From assembly GCA_033344735.1 (NCBI GenBank), contig JAWPMW010000001.1:744001-808000 (forward strand): DNA of 64,000 nucleotides. Direction: 5' to 3'. Source of the DNA: Gammaproteobacteria bacterium (GTDB taxonomy: Bacteria > Pseudomonadota > Gammaproteobacteria > UBA4575). The first letter of the stretch is position 1. The number at the start of each line of letters is the position of its first letter. This document shows, in pieces, positions 37,470-45,367 of this stretch. The notes beneath the pieces are model-generated. The model made no database searches. It was not told the origin of the DNA and saw only the letters and a list, made by a program, of their open reading frames with translations. The position numbers were made by a program, and so were the translations under genes.

Positions 37470-38696
37470 TTATTGATAACCTTCAGGGAATGGATTTGGC
37501 TCAATCAAATCAGATTCGTAAATCACTTCGAATTGTCCATCAGCTTTTGCTAAACCAATACGTGTTTTACTCCACAGATGATGGTTAGTATCGTGAATTC
37601 GGACATACCCTTCAGGAGCTGTATCCAATTCTATGCCACCAGACGCTTCAGCGATTTTGTCGATATCAAAACTACCAGCTTTTTCAACCGCAGCTTTCCA
37701 TAACCATGGACCAAGATATGCTGCTTGAGTAACATCACCTATCACACTGTCTTCACCCCACATCTCTTTAAATGCTTTCACAAAAGCCTTGTTATTTTCA
37801 TTATCAAGAGACTGGAAATATTTCATTGCAGAGTAGAATCCTTCAACATTCTCACCACCTATGCCAAGCATTTCATCTTCAGTCACTGAGATAGTCAATA
37901 AAGTCCATTTGTCTGATGTGATACCAGCTGCTTTAAGTTGCTTGTACCAAGACACGTTACTACCACCCACTACAATACTGTAGATAACATCAGGCTTTTT
38001 CAATTTGATTTTATTAATCAGAGAACCGAAGTTTGTATGCCCAAGAGGATAATATTCTTCGCCAACAACCTTTCCACCTAACACATTTTCAATATGCTTG
38101 CGTGCAATTTTATTGGAAGTACGAGGCCAGATATAATCTGATCCAATTAAGTAAAAAGTTTTTGCACCTTTTTTCTCTTTAATCCAATCTAGACCTGCAA
38201 TGATTTGCTGAGTCGCTTCTTGACCGGTATAGATTACATTTTTAGACTCTTCAAGTCCTTCATAAAATGTTGGGTAATAAAGCATTCCATTTTCTTTCTC
38301 AAATACTGGCAATACTGCTTTACGAGAAGCAGATGTCCAGCACCCAAAGACAGCAGCTACTTTATCATTAACCAATAACTTCCTAGATTTCTCTGCAAAA
38401 GTTGGCCAATCACTCGCGCCGTCTTCTTGAATTACTTCAATTTTACGACCTAATATTCCACCCATTTCATTGATTTGCTTAATAGCGAGTTTTTCTGCTT
38501 CAACTGATCCAGACTCACTAATTGCCATCGTACCTGTTACTGAATGCAAGATACCAACAGTAACAGTATCGTCTGTTACAGCCAATCCAGTTGTGTTAAC
38601 CACATCTGTTGGGTAATCAGCTGCAAATACATTTTGACTCATTAATAAAAATATTATTAATAATGAGCTCAAAATATTAATCTTAAACTTGTACAT
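37470..38696 (-). CDS. urtA: Urea/short-chain-amide ABC transporter binding protein UrtA
   Basis: A periplasmic solute-binding protein of 408 residues with signal peptide MYKFKINILSSLLIIFLLMSQNVFA. The mature protein has the UrtA/AmiC/FmdD layout: DTVTVGILHSVTGTMAISE, AVFGCWTSASRKAVLPVFE, NGMLYYPTFYEGLE and the closing HHLWSKTRIGLA. The start ATG 38696 has GGAG eight bases upstream; an ATG at 38747 is rejected. A sigma-54-type promoter lies 36 nt before transcription would reach the ATG. It collects urea or short amides for UrtBCDE. It is the first gene of the operon. Confidence 0.92.
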   Translation of the reverse strand: MYKFKINILSSLLIIFLLMSQNVFAADYPTDVVNTTGLAVTDDTVTVGILHSVTGTMAISESGSVEAEKLAIKQINEMGGILGRKIEVIQEDGASDWPTFAEKSRKLLVNDKVAAVFGCWTSASRKAVLPVFEKENGMLYYPTFYEGLEESKNVIYTGQEATQQIIAGLDWIKEKKGAKTFYLIGSDYIWPRTSNKIARKHIENVLGGKVVGEEYYPLGHTNFGSLINKIKLKKPDVIYSIVVGGSNVSWYKQLKAAGITSDKWTLLTISVTEDEMLGIGGENVEGFYSAMKYFQSLDNENNKAFVKAFKEMWGEDSVIGDVTQAAYLGPWLWKAAVEKAGSFDIDKIAEASGGIELDTAPEGYVRIHDTNHHLWSKTRIGLAKADGQFEVIYESDLIEPNPFPEGYQ

Positions 38697-38740
38697 TTTT
38701 ATATCTCCAAAGTTAATGTTAACCATATTCGAAAATACAT

Positions 38741-38759
38741 ATAGCAACTAGAATGCCAA
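38741..38759 (-). promoter_or_regulatory. Sigma-54 (RpoN) promoter of the urt operon
   Basis: On the minus strand, TTGGCATTCTAGTTGCTAT fits the -24/-12 consensus TTGGCAc-N4-TTGCW. GG and GC are separated by exactly 10 bases. Transcription would start near 38732, 36 nt before the urtA ATG. Sigma-54 promoters need an activator such as NtrC, matching a nitrogen-source transporter. Confidence 0.75.
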
Positions 38760-38815
38760 CTATGATTTTATGAGATATATGAAGGTATATTGGAAAATTA
38801 ATATCAATTATTTAA

Positions 38816-38881
38816 ATTTTACGCACTAATATTGTATGGAAAGATATTATTATTTAATTAATTGGTGCGTAAAATAGTGCG
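38816..38881. promoter_or_regulatory. Clustered CGCAC motif sites upstream of the urt promoter
   Basis: ATTTTACGCAC at 38816-38826 faces GTGCGTAAAAT at 38865-38875; including flanks, the arms are 15 bp with one mismatch. A further direct copy, GTGCGCAAAC, starts at 38877, 12 bp after the previous copy. The sites lie about 85-150 bp upstream of the sigma-54 start, where enhancer-binding proteins act. Confidence 0.6.
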
Positions 38882-39035
38882 CAAACTATTTAATATAAAA
38901 ATTATAATATCAGCAAAATTTTTTGGATAAATTAATTTAAATAACATATCAATATGCATTAAAGTAATGCATATTGAGTATTGTTAGTGCACAACTAACC
39001 TATTTTAGAAATCACTACAAAGATGAAGATATTAA
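38882..39035. other. Remaining AT-rich stretch upstream of the urt operon
   Basis: Between the motif cluster and the end of the recombinase-like ORF there is only AT-rich sequence. It contains no ORF, hairpin or recognised promoter that I can support. Confidence 0.45.
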
Positions 39036-39338
39036 CTATAAATTAATATTTGGGCGTGTGTTTTGATCTAGTATTTTCTTAACTGTAGAACAATGCCATT
39101 GTCCTTTTCTAGGTGTCTTATGGTTATTCTCATTAAGATAGTTACAAATTTCTTGAAGTATTAGCCCTTTTCCTCGCAGGCTAATAATTTTAGAGATTGT
39201 AGATTGCTGATCACGATCGATCATTTGATATCCACTAGACGCTATTCTCCAACCAAAGCGCATTCTTCTATAATTTTGATGATCTGTTTTATATGCTCTC
39301 ATTTCATTTATGACACGTTTTAATGTCCTAGCATCCAT
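39036..39338 (-). CDS. Recombinase-domain-like small protein next to fmdB
   Basis: A 100-residue basic protein that overlaps the end of fmdB by 19 bases. Residues 45-92 (STISKIISLRGKGLILQEICNYLNENNHKTPRKGQWHCSTVKKIL) match the Recombinase domain found after the catalytic part of large serine recombinases: the pattern GxxLxxIxxxLNExGxxTPRGxxWxxxTVxxIL is clear. The N-terminal resolvase catalytic domain with its Ser is absent. It could be a stand-alone DNA-binding regulator recruited to the amide cluster or the relic of a mobile element. Overlap with fmdB favours a functional, co-translated gene. Confidence 0.6.
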   Translation of the reverse strand: MDARTLKRVINEMRAYKTDHQNYRRMRFGWRIASSGYQMIDRDQQSTISKIISLRGKGLILQEICNYLNENNHKTPRKGQWHCSTVKKILDQNTRPNINL

Positions 39339-39634
39339 GGACGACCGCCTGGCGATGCTTGCATATATTCTGTTTTTTTATGCGAATGATGATCATGTGA
39401 ATGATCATGGCCACATGAGTGTATTTTCTTGCGTATTGGCTCATGCGCGCTCTTTTCATTTTTCGCCCAGGCTTTTCTATTACTATCATTCATCAGTGAC
39501 AAAGCAGGTGCAGAAATAATGCGTGTGGTATTAGATCCACATGAAGGACAATTAAAAGTATTATTCCTATTTGCGATATCTGTTTGGTGAATAAAATCAC
39601 CATGTTGCTCACAACGATATTCATATAAAGGCAT
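39320..39634 (-). CDS. fmdB: FmdB-family zinc-ribbon protein
   Basis: A 104-residue protein. MPLYEYRCEQHG starts the FmdB zinc ribbon, and CPSCGSN supplies the second Cys pair. In this copy the first knuckle has only one Cys (CEQHG), with His as a possible replacement ligand. The C-terminal half is rich in His (CGHDHSHDHHSHKK), a likely extra metal-binding tail. FmdB is named from Methylophilus, where it is thought to regulate formamidase expression. It lies 33 bases after fmdA and has AGGAG before its ATG. Confidence 0.82.
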   Translation of the reverse strand: MPLYEYRCEQHGDFIHQTDIANRNNTFNCPSCGSNTTRIISAPALSLMNDSNRKAWAKNEKSAHEPIRKKIHSCGHDHSHDHHSHKKTEYMQASPGGRPWMLGH

Positions 39635-39667
39635 TATCTACGCTCCTGCTATTATAATTACTTACTA

Positions 39668-40894
39668 TTAACTAGTCACAGCTAAGTCTTCTGAACCTAA
39701 CACTTGTTTTGTTGGACCTTCTTCTTTGATATTGATATCAAAATCAAAAATTCCAGTTGGCAGCCACAGAGTTGAACACGCATTAGGTATATCTACAATT
39801 CCACTAATATGCCCTTCAACCGGTGCAGTACCTAGAATTGCATACCCTTGAGCACCTGTGAAACCAAACTTCTTCATATACTCAATTGCATTTAAGCAGG
39901 CTCTTCGATATGCAATATGTGGATCAAGATAATGCTGCTCACCATCTTCATCTACAGATATACCTTCAAATATTAAGTAGTCTGAATAATCTGGATCAAT
40001 TTTACTCGGCTTAAAGATAGGATTAACAACGCCATATTTTTCCATACCGCCTTTGATTATATTCACCTTAATATCTAAGTAACCTGCCATCTCAATAGCA
40101 CCACAGAATGTGATTTCACCATCACCTTGCGAGAAATGAATATCGCCCATTGAAAGACCTGCACCATCAACATAAACAGGAAAATAAACAGTTGAACCAC
40201 GCGAAAGATTTTTAATATCACAGTTTCCACCGTGTTCTCTTGGTGGAACGGTTCTAGCTGCTTCTGCTGCTGCCTTATCTCTAGCTGCACCAGTGAGTGA
40301 ACCCATTAATGCTGTATCGGCATACGGGAGTGCTGCTAATGGAGGAACTCTATCCGGATCAGTATCAACAAGCTTAGTTTCTCGCTTATTCCACTCATCT
40401 AATAAATCTGCAGATGGTAAGCAACCAATTAACCCTGGATGCATTGTTCCAGGAAATTTTACATGAGGGATATGTCTTGATGATGCCCATACACCGCTGA
40501 AGTCCCAGCAGGCTTTTCTAGCTTCTGGATAATGCTCTGTTAGAAAGCCGCCACCATTCTCTCTAGCAAAAAATCCAGTAAAACCCCATGCTGATTCTGG
40601 AAGCACGCCAACATCTAATATATCAACGGCTAACAAATCACCAGGCTTAGCACCTTCAACACCGATAGGACCACTCAAGTAGTGTACTTTTGTAAGATCA
40701 ACATCACGAATATCGTTAGCACTGTTGTCGTTCTCAATTTGACCGCCAGTCCAATCGATGCATTGAACTCTGAATTCATCACCGGGTTTTACTGTTGATG
40801 TAAAAGGTATATCCGGATGCCAGCGATTATGAAGAACATCTGCTTGCTCTTCTGGTGTTTTATCAATGCTTACTTCTATTAGTGTTTCTATCAT
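39668..40894 (-). CDS. fmdA: Formamidase FmdA
   Basis: A cytosolic amidohydrolase of 408 residues that converts formamide (and perhaps other short amides) to formate and ammonia. The sequence has the acetamidase/formamidase family blocks HPGLIGCLPS (about 149-158), REHGGNCDIKNLSRGSTVYFPVYV and GAGLSMGDIHFSQGDGEITFCGAIEM, with conserved His, Glu and Asp residues of the active site. AGGAG lies 8 bases before the ATG. It is the first gene of fmdA-fmdB-recombinase-like. A sigma-54-like promoter gives a predicted 36-nt leader. The urt-type transporter downstream would bring in its substrate. Confidence 0.94.
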   Translation of the reverse strand: MIETLIEVSIDKTPEEQADVLHNRWHPDIPFTSTVKPGDEFRVQCIDWTGGQIENDNSANDIRDVDLTKVHYLSGPIGVEGAKPGDLLAVDILDVGVLPESAWGFTGFFARENGGGFLTEHYPEARKACWDFSGVWASSRHIPHVKFPGTMHPGLIGCLPSADLLDEWNKRETKLVDTDPDRVPPLAALPYADTALMGSLTGAARDKAAAEAARTVPPREHGGNCDIKNLSRGSTVYFPVYVDGAGLSMGDIHFSQGDGEITFCGAIEMAGYLDIKVNIIKGGMEKYGVVNPIFKPSKIDPDYSDYLIFEGISVDEDGEQHYLDPHIAYRRACLNAIEYMKKFGFTGAQGYAILGTAPVEGHISGIVDIPNACSTLWLPTGIFDFDINIKEEGPTKQVLGSEDLAVTS

Positions 40895-40940
40895 TGTGCT
40901 TACTCCTAAGCCGATTAAGTTTCAAATCAGTTAAAGTAAA

Positions 40941-40957
40941 CGCACTAAATATGCCAG
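40941..40957 (-). promoter_or_regulatory. Sigma-54-like promoter of fmdA
   Basis: On the minus strand, CTGGCATATTTAGTGCG keeps GG-N10-GC and TGGCA of the -24 element; the -12 element GTGCG is imperfect. The predicted start near 40930 gives a 36-nt leader, the same as for urtA. The same bases include a CGCACTAA motif. Confidence 0.5.
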
Positions 40958-41023
40958 AAGTAACACTATGTTAAATATCAACGAGTTAGTATTTTAAAAA
41001 TAAATATTTAGCGAATTAGTCAC

Positions 41024-41126
41024 TTTTTCGCACCAAATCAATAAAGAACTGCCCCAAAATAGACCTCGAAAATATCAATATTGTCCATTTTTAATACTAA
41101 CTTACAAACTAAAATAATTATCGCAC
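41024..41126. promoter_or_regulatory. CGCAC motif copies upstream of fmdA
   Basis: TTTTTCGCACCAAAT begins at 41024 and ATTATCGCACTAAAC at 41117; both resemble the sites before urtA. They lie about 95-195 bp upstream of the predicted fmdA start, in enhancer position. The rest of the 334-base gap (40895-41228) has no ORF that I can support. Confidence 0.5.
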
Positions 41127-41228
41127 TAAACAATAATTCAATTAAGATTTAGGCACTATTTCTTTTAATATAAAATATGGATGTCGTTAATTCATTCAAA
41201 AAGAACTTTCTGATGATTATTTTTATAA

Positions 41229-41861
41229 TCAATGTCTCAATGACACATATAATTCGTGTAATTCTTCGATAGAATTTATACAAGTATTCAAATCTTTTAG
41301 AATCCCATCTTCTATTCCATAAATCCACCCATGTACCGACAATTCATTTTTAAGGTTCCAGTTATTTTGCACAGTCGGGGTATTACAAACATTAAATACT
41401 TGCTCAATTACATTTAACTCACACAAACGAGCATGCTTTTTGTTTTCAGATAGACCTGATAGCTCTTTGGCATGCAATCTTGCTACATCTTTAATATGTC
41501 TAAGCCAATTATCAATCAATCCGTGTTCTTTATCTTCGAGTGCAGCTTGAATACCACCACAGCCATAATGACCACATACAATAATATGTTTGATTTTTAA
41601 TACCTCAATAGCAAACTGTATAACTGACAAACAATTCAGATCTGTATGTACGACTAAATTAGCAATATTACGATGAACAAATATTTTACCAGGAGGAAGG
41701 TTTACAATATCATTTGCAGGAACCCTGCTATCTGAACAACCAATCCAAAGATATTCTGGTGATTGTACTTGAGATAAGTTCGCAAAAAAGTCTGGGTCTT
41801 CATCTTTGATATTATTAGCCCAAACACGGTTATTCTCAATCAAGTTACTTAGTGTTTTCAT
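41229..41861 (-). CDS. Beta-class carbonic anhydrase
   Basis: A 210-residue cytosolic zinc enzyme that interconverts CO2 and bicarbonate. Zinc ligands are Cys 42 in GCSDSRVPA, His 98 and Cys 101 in HYGCGG; the catalytic dyad Asp 44-Arg 46 is intact. Residues after the active site (LSVIQFAIEVLKIKHIIVCGHYGCGG) match the Can type. It supplies bicarbonate for carboxylations and may help handle CO2 or pH linked to amide and formate breakdown, which is inference. It is 14 bases after a TMEM143-like gene. Confidence 0.93.
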   Translation of the reverse strand: MKTLSNLIENNRVWANNIKDEDPDFFANLSQVQSPEYLWIGCSDSRVPANDIVNLPPGKIFVHRNIANLVVHTDLNCLSVIQFAIEVLKIKHIIVCGHYGCGGIQAALEDKEHGLIDNWLRHIKDVARLHAKELSGLSENKKHARLCELNVIEQVFNVCNTPTVQNNWNLKNELSVHGWIYGIEDGILKDLNTCINSIEELHELYVSLRH

Positions 41862-41875
41862 TTTTAATCTATATA

Positions 41876-43114
41876 TTAGTAATTAAAATAACCATCCCAT
41901 AAACTATCCAATTGTTTATTAGAATCCACCAATGACTTTGCTTTATATTTTCCATCAATAACATCAACTAATTGCAGGCGCAATAATTTCTGCAATGCAT
42001 CGTGCATCTCAAAATCAAGTACACAATTATAGTTATCATTAAACCATTGCTCGATAATGGCATCTAATTCATTTGCAGATAACGGTATATCGGAATTCAA
42101 CAAATGATAATATGCTAATATTGTCTCTTTACATTCCTCTTCTTCTGCAGCATCTATTAGATGATGAAAAACACCTGCATTATTGTCTAAATTTTTAAAG
42201 TAAAGATTTTCTGCCAATTGCTTCATGAATTGGATTTTTCTAGTCTTATACTTACTAAACTGTCGCCATAGAAATCCACCCAGCCCTCCCAGACCTACTA
42301 GCAATGCAATTAAAGTAGGTTGATCGAGTGTTGCAGGCTTGTCATGCAAGCCTAACCAAAATGCCAAAACTGAAAAAACCAATAACAGAGTAGCGCCCAA
42401 TTTGGTTACCAGCATAAAAATACCTCCTACCGCCGTCGGAACTCCAATTAATAATTTATCAATTGGCTTCATACGCACTTCGGTATTAGGGAATAACATT
42501 TCCATATCATTCTTTGGAACGTTCCTGAATAATTTAATAATCGTCGAACCGGGTTCAAAATAAAGTTCAGTTTTATCAAGCGAATCAAAATGCTGTTGAT
42601 TTTTGAAACGCACATAAACAACAATGCGGTCATACACTTCTAATTCTATGTTGACTTTCCTTAACCCCATTATTGTATTAATCGTTTCAGTTTTAAAACT
42701 AACCCCTCTTCTAAAAAACAGTACTTCTTCAAAGTCATCAAAATCAACTTGAAGCTTCACTCTAAATAAAGATTCACTTTGCATTGCATCATTCAAATCA
42801 CTTTCAGAAACACATTCAAAGTTTGCCTGCTCTAGAACCGCTTTTAATTCTATTTCCAGTTGCTGCTTATTATCATCGAGATCATCCTCCTCATTGAGTA
42901 CCTTAGTATCTCTGTCTGGGTCAAAAGGCGCATAACAATCTTTTAGGTGCTCTAATTTTTTATGTAGCTCAAAATGAAAAAGGTTAGTTAATATTTCACA
43001 AAACTGACTAAATTCTTTAACTTCCTCATTTGAGAAATTTTTATCGCTTTTGCAAATATCAATAACGTCAGTTCGACGATATGGAATAAATCTTTCTTTA
43101 ACTATTTTATGCAT
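41876..43114 (-). CDS. TMEM143/DUF3754-like membrane protein
   Basis: A 412-residue protein with two hydrophobic segments near residues 225-250 and 263-285 (GGIFMLVTKLGATLLLVFSVLAF; LIALLVGLGGLGGFLW). Long soluble flanks surround them. The N-terminal RFIPYRRTDVID and the middle FRRGVSF, YDRIVVYVRFK and VRMKPIDKLLIGVPTAVGG are patterns of the DUF3754 family shared with mitochondrial TMEM143. The function is unknown. It is upstream of, and nearly abutting, the carbonic anhydrase gene on the same strand, so co-transcription is likely. Confidence 0.7.
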   Translation of the reverse strand: MHKIVKERFIPYRRTDVIDICKSDKNFSNEEVKEFSQFCEILTNLFHFELHKKLEHLKDCYAPFDPDRDTKVLNEEDDLDDNKQQLEIELKAVLEQANFECVSESDLNDAMQSESLFRVKLQVDFDDFEEVLFFRRGVSFKTETINTIMGLRKVNIELEVYDRIVVYVRFKNQQHFDSLDKTELYFEPGSTIIKLFRNVPKNDMEMLFPNTEVRMKPIDKLLIGVPTAVGGIFMLVTKLGATLLLVFSVLAFWLGLHDKPATLDQPTLIALLVGLGGLGGFLWRQFSKYKTRKIQFMKQLAENLYFKNLDNNAGVFHHLIDAAEEEECKETILAYYHLLNSDIPLSANELDAIIEQWFNDNYNCVLDFEMHDALQKLLRLQLVDVIDGKYKAKSLVDSNKQLDSLWDGYFNY

Positions 43115-43156
43115 AACATCAAAATTAATTCTTACACAAATTTTTGTCTATTAGAG

Positions 43157-44371
43157 TTACTCATTTTCCATTTCAACAAACCGCATATAATCTCGAGTAA
43201 TCGGAATATCATCTACGTTTTTCGATAATTGAATTTGAAAATTCATATGTTTTCCATAACGAAAGCTAAATTCACTAATAATCAAGTAAAACTCCCACAT
43301 ACGACAAAATCGTTGATCAAACATTGATGCTACTTTATCTCGATTCGCTTGAAATCTTTTATCCCATTCTAAAAGAGTTTCAGCATAATGTAAGCGTAAA
43401 ATTTCACAATCGGTGACCCAAAGACCCGATTTTTCTATCTGTTCAAAAGTCTCTGATAATGCTGGTGAATAACCACCCGGAAATATATATTTGCGAATCC
43501 ATGCGCCTGTACTTCCAGGCCCACCTTTTCGGCCTATTGAATGAATAACAGCGCAACCACTGTCATTCAATAATGCTTTTATTGATTTGAAATACTCCAG
43601 ATAATGATTCAAACCTACATGTTCAAACATACCTATCGATACAACTCGATCAAATTTTTGAGTAACATCACGATAGTCCATTAATTTAATTTCTACCTTT
43701 TCTGATAAGCCTCGATCTTTTATTCTTTTTGTAGCAAGCTCATATTGTTCATCTGAGAGAGTGACACCAACTACATGACAATCAAATTGCTCAGCCAAAT
43801 AAATAGCCATAGCTCCCCATCCACATCCTATATCTAGTACTGTTACTCCTGGAGTCAATTGCAATTTTGAAGCGATGTGCCTTTTCTTAGCTAACTGTGC
43901 TTGTTCTAATGTCATATCTGAATGCTGGTAATAGGCACATGAATAATTTAAGTCATCGTCTAAAAATAAGCGATAAAATTCATTTGATAAATCATAGTGG
44001 TGCTTTACATTCTTACGCGACACAGAAGTTTTGTTAAGCTGGTGAAATCGGCGTATTTTTTTAAACCATCGCCTTAATATTTTTTGAGTTGGTTGCGATC
44101 GCAACCTTCCTCTATTATTTGCAAATACTTCTAACAACCCACGAATACCGCCTTGCTCGCATATTAAAGTCCCATCCATATATGCTTCACCTGCTTTGAG
44201 CTCTGGATTCAAAAAGAGATTTCGATACAATTTTTCATTAGTAAGTCTTATTACCGCCGAAGGTGAATCCACTCCACCAGGCCCATAGACATGTTTATTC
44301 CCATCAACATCGATGATGGTTAACTGTCCAACTTTAACAAAGCTAGACATCATAGAATCAAGCAGTTTCAT
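43157..44371 (-). CDS. cfa: Cyclopropane-fatty-acyl-phospholipid synthase
   Basis: A SAM-dependent enzyme of 404 residues that adds a methylene across double bonds of membrane phospholipid acyl chains. An N-terminal substrate domain is followed by the methyltransferase domain with motif I VLDIGCGWGAMAIYLAE (about 175-191). VVGVTLSDEQYELA, SIGMFEHVG, FPGGYSP and the bicarbonate-site region WDKRFQAN follow. Without a neighbouring desaturase or flavoprotein operon it cannot be tied to a lipid pathway beyond the usual stationary-phase or stress role. In E. coli cfa is partly RpoS-driven; rpoS is not seen in this window. Confidence 0.93.
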   Translation of the reverse strand: MKLLDSMMSSFVKVGQLTIIDVDGNKHVYGPGGVDSPSAVIRLTNEKLYRNLFLNPELKAGEAYMDGTLICEQGGIRGLLEVFANNRGRLRSQPTQKILRRWFKKIRRFHQLNKTSVSRKNVKHHYDLSNEFYRLFLDDDLNYSCAYYQHSDMTLEQAQLAKKRHIASKLQLTPGVTVLDIGCGWGAMAIYLAEQFDCHVVGVTLSDEQYELATKRIKDRGLSEKVEIKLMDYRDVTQKFDRVVSIGMFEHVGLNHYLEYFKSIKALLNDSGCAVIHSIGRKGGPGSTGAWIRKYIFPGGYSPALSETFEQIEKSGLWVTDCEILRLHYAETLLEWDKRFQANRDKVASMFDQRFCRMWEFYLIISEFSFRYGKHMNFQIQLSKNVDDIPITRDYMRFVEMENE

Positions 44372-44424
44372 ATACTACTATTATAGATGACTAATTAACT
44401 CATATTCCAAAAAATATACTCATA

Positions 44425-45348
44425 TTATTCAACAATTTGGATTGAATAGCCTTTATTCATCAAAATATTATTAATGCTAGCATCACCCCAAAAGTGCCCT
44501 GCACCAATAGCAAAAAAATATTTCTGGCTTGGATTTTCACTAACTAGCGAAACAATTGTATCTGCCATTCTAATATTTCTCTTATCAATTAAGCGATCCA
44601 ACAAGTCAGTATAAAACTCATTATCTTTCATGTATGACATCAAATGTGCCATAAGCTGATCTAAATCCCCATTTAAATATGCAACAATAGACTCTTCAAT
44701 AAAATTATCTTCATTGTTATTTGTAGCAATCATAAACTCGACTGTATCGCTTAAAAACATAATTTGTTCATCCACAGTCATTTGTTCAAACACCTGTAGT
44801 TGCTCTTCTACAGATTCCAAACCACCGGTCATTAAACCTAAAGATTTTGCTTGATTGAAAAGCTTGGCATCTAAAGCTAGCTGACCTGGATATTTAAGTT
44901 GCTGCTCTATCACCGTCAATGTTATTGCTAATACCCAAAGTTTTTGTTTCGCAAAAAATTCTAAATTTAGTTCGGGATTAATTTGTTTTAGATATGATTC
45001 TATATTCTCTTCAAGCTCTACTGATAAATAATCATATAAATTCATTTTTTCTGGTAACCACATTGATTGTTTAATCATCATGGTATTTGACTCACTGAGA
45101 TCTAGTTCTGCATAAAATGATGTCGATTGTTTTAAAGCGATTTCCACTTCATCGGAAATATCAGTGACACGTGGGTCAGGAAGATGAATAGTACCAAAAA
45201 GATAAAATTCATGGTCTCCACTAACTTTCCAAAGAAATGGGTGAGCATACAGAGAGGAATTCCACGCCAGCAAAAATATAAAGGCTAATACACCACTGCT
45301 GCTTTTAATTTTGATGCTTTTAAAAAATCTCATGCTTATTAAAAACAT
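44425..45348 (-). CDS. TraB/GumN-family protein
   Basis: A 307-residue protein with a hydrophobic N-terminus (about 15-34) likely serving as a signal peptide. The mature part opens with HPFLWKVSGDHEFYLFGTIHLPDPRV, carrying the GTxH motif of the TraB/GumN (Tiki-like) superfamily; FYAELDL and the terminal FFAIGAGHFWGD supply the other conserved Glu and GxxH. The superfamily includes metalloproteases, but most bacterial members are uncharacterised. The start could be ATG 45348 or 45333; neither has a clear ribosome-binding site. It lies 19 bases after thrC. Confidence 0.8.
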   Translation of the reverse strand: MFLISMRFFKSIKIKSSSGVLAFIFLLAWNSSLYAHPFLWKVSGDHEFYLFGTIHLPDPRVTDISDEVEIALKQSTSFYAELDLSESNTMMIKQSMWLPEKMNLYDYLSVELEENIESYLKQINPELNLEFFAKQKLWVLAITLTVIEQQLKYPGQLALDAKLFNQAKSLGLMTGGLESVEEQLQVFEQMTVDEQIMFLSDTVEFMIATNNNEDNFIEESIVAYLNGDLDQLMAHLMSYMKDNEFYTDLLDRLIDKRNIRMADTIVSLVSENPSQKYFFAIGAGHFWGDASINNILMNKGYSIQIVE

Positions 45349-45367
45349 TTACTGTGGATGTATGCAA

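Noticed and set aside
37470-38696. Branched-chain amino acid (Liv) transporter as an alternative for the urt operon
   Set aside because: The binding protein has UrtA/FmdD-type blocks (GCWTSASRKAVLPVFE, YYPTFYEGLE), UrtD has the SHGQ signature variant, and formamidase genes are adjacent.
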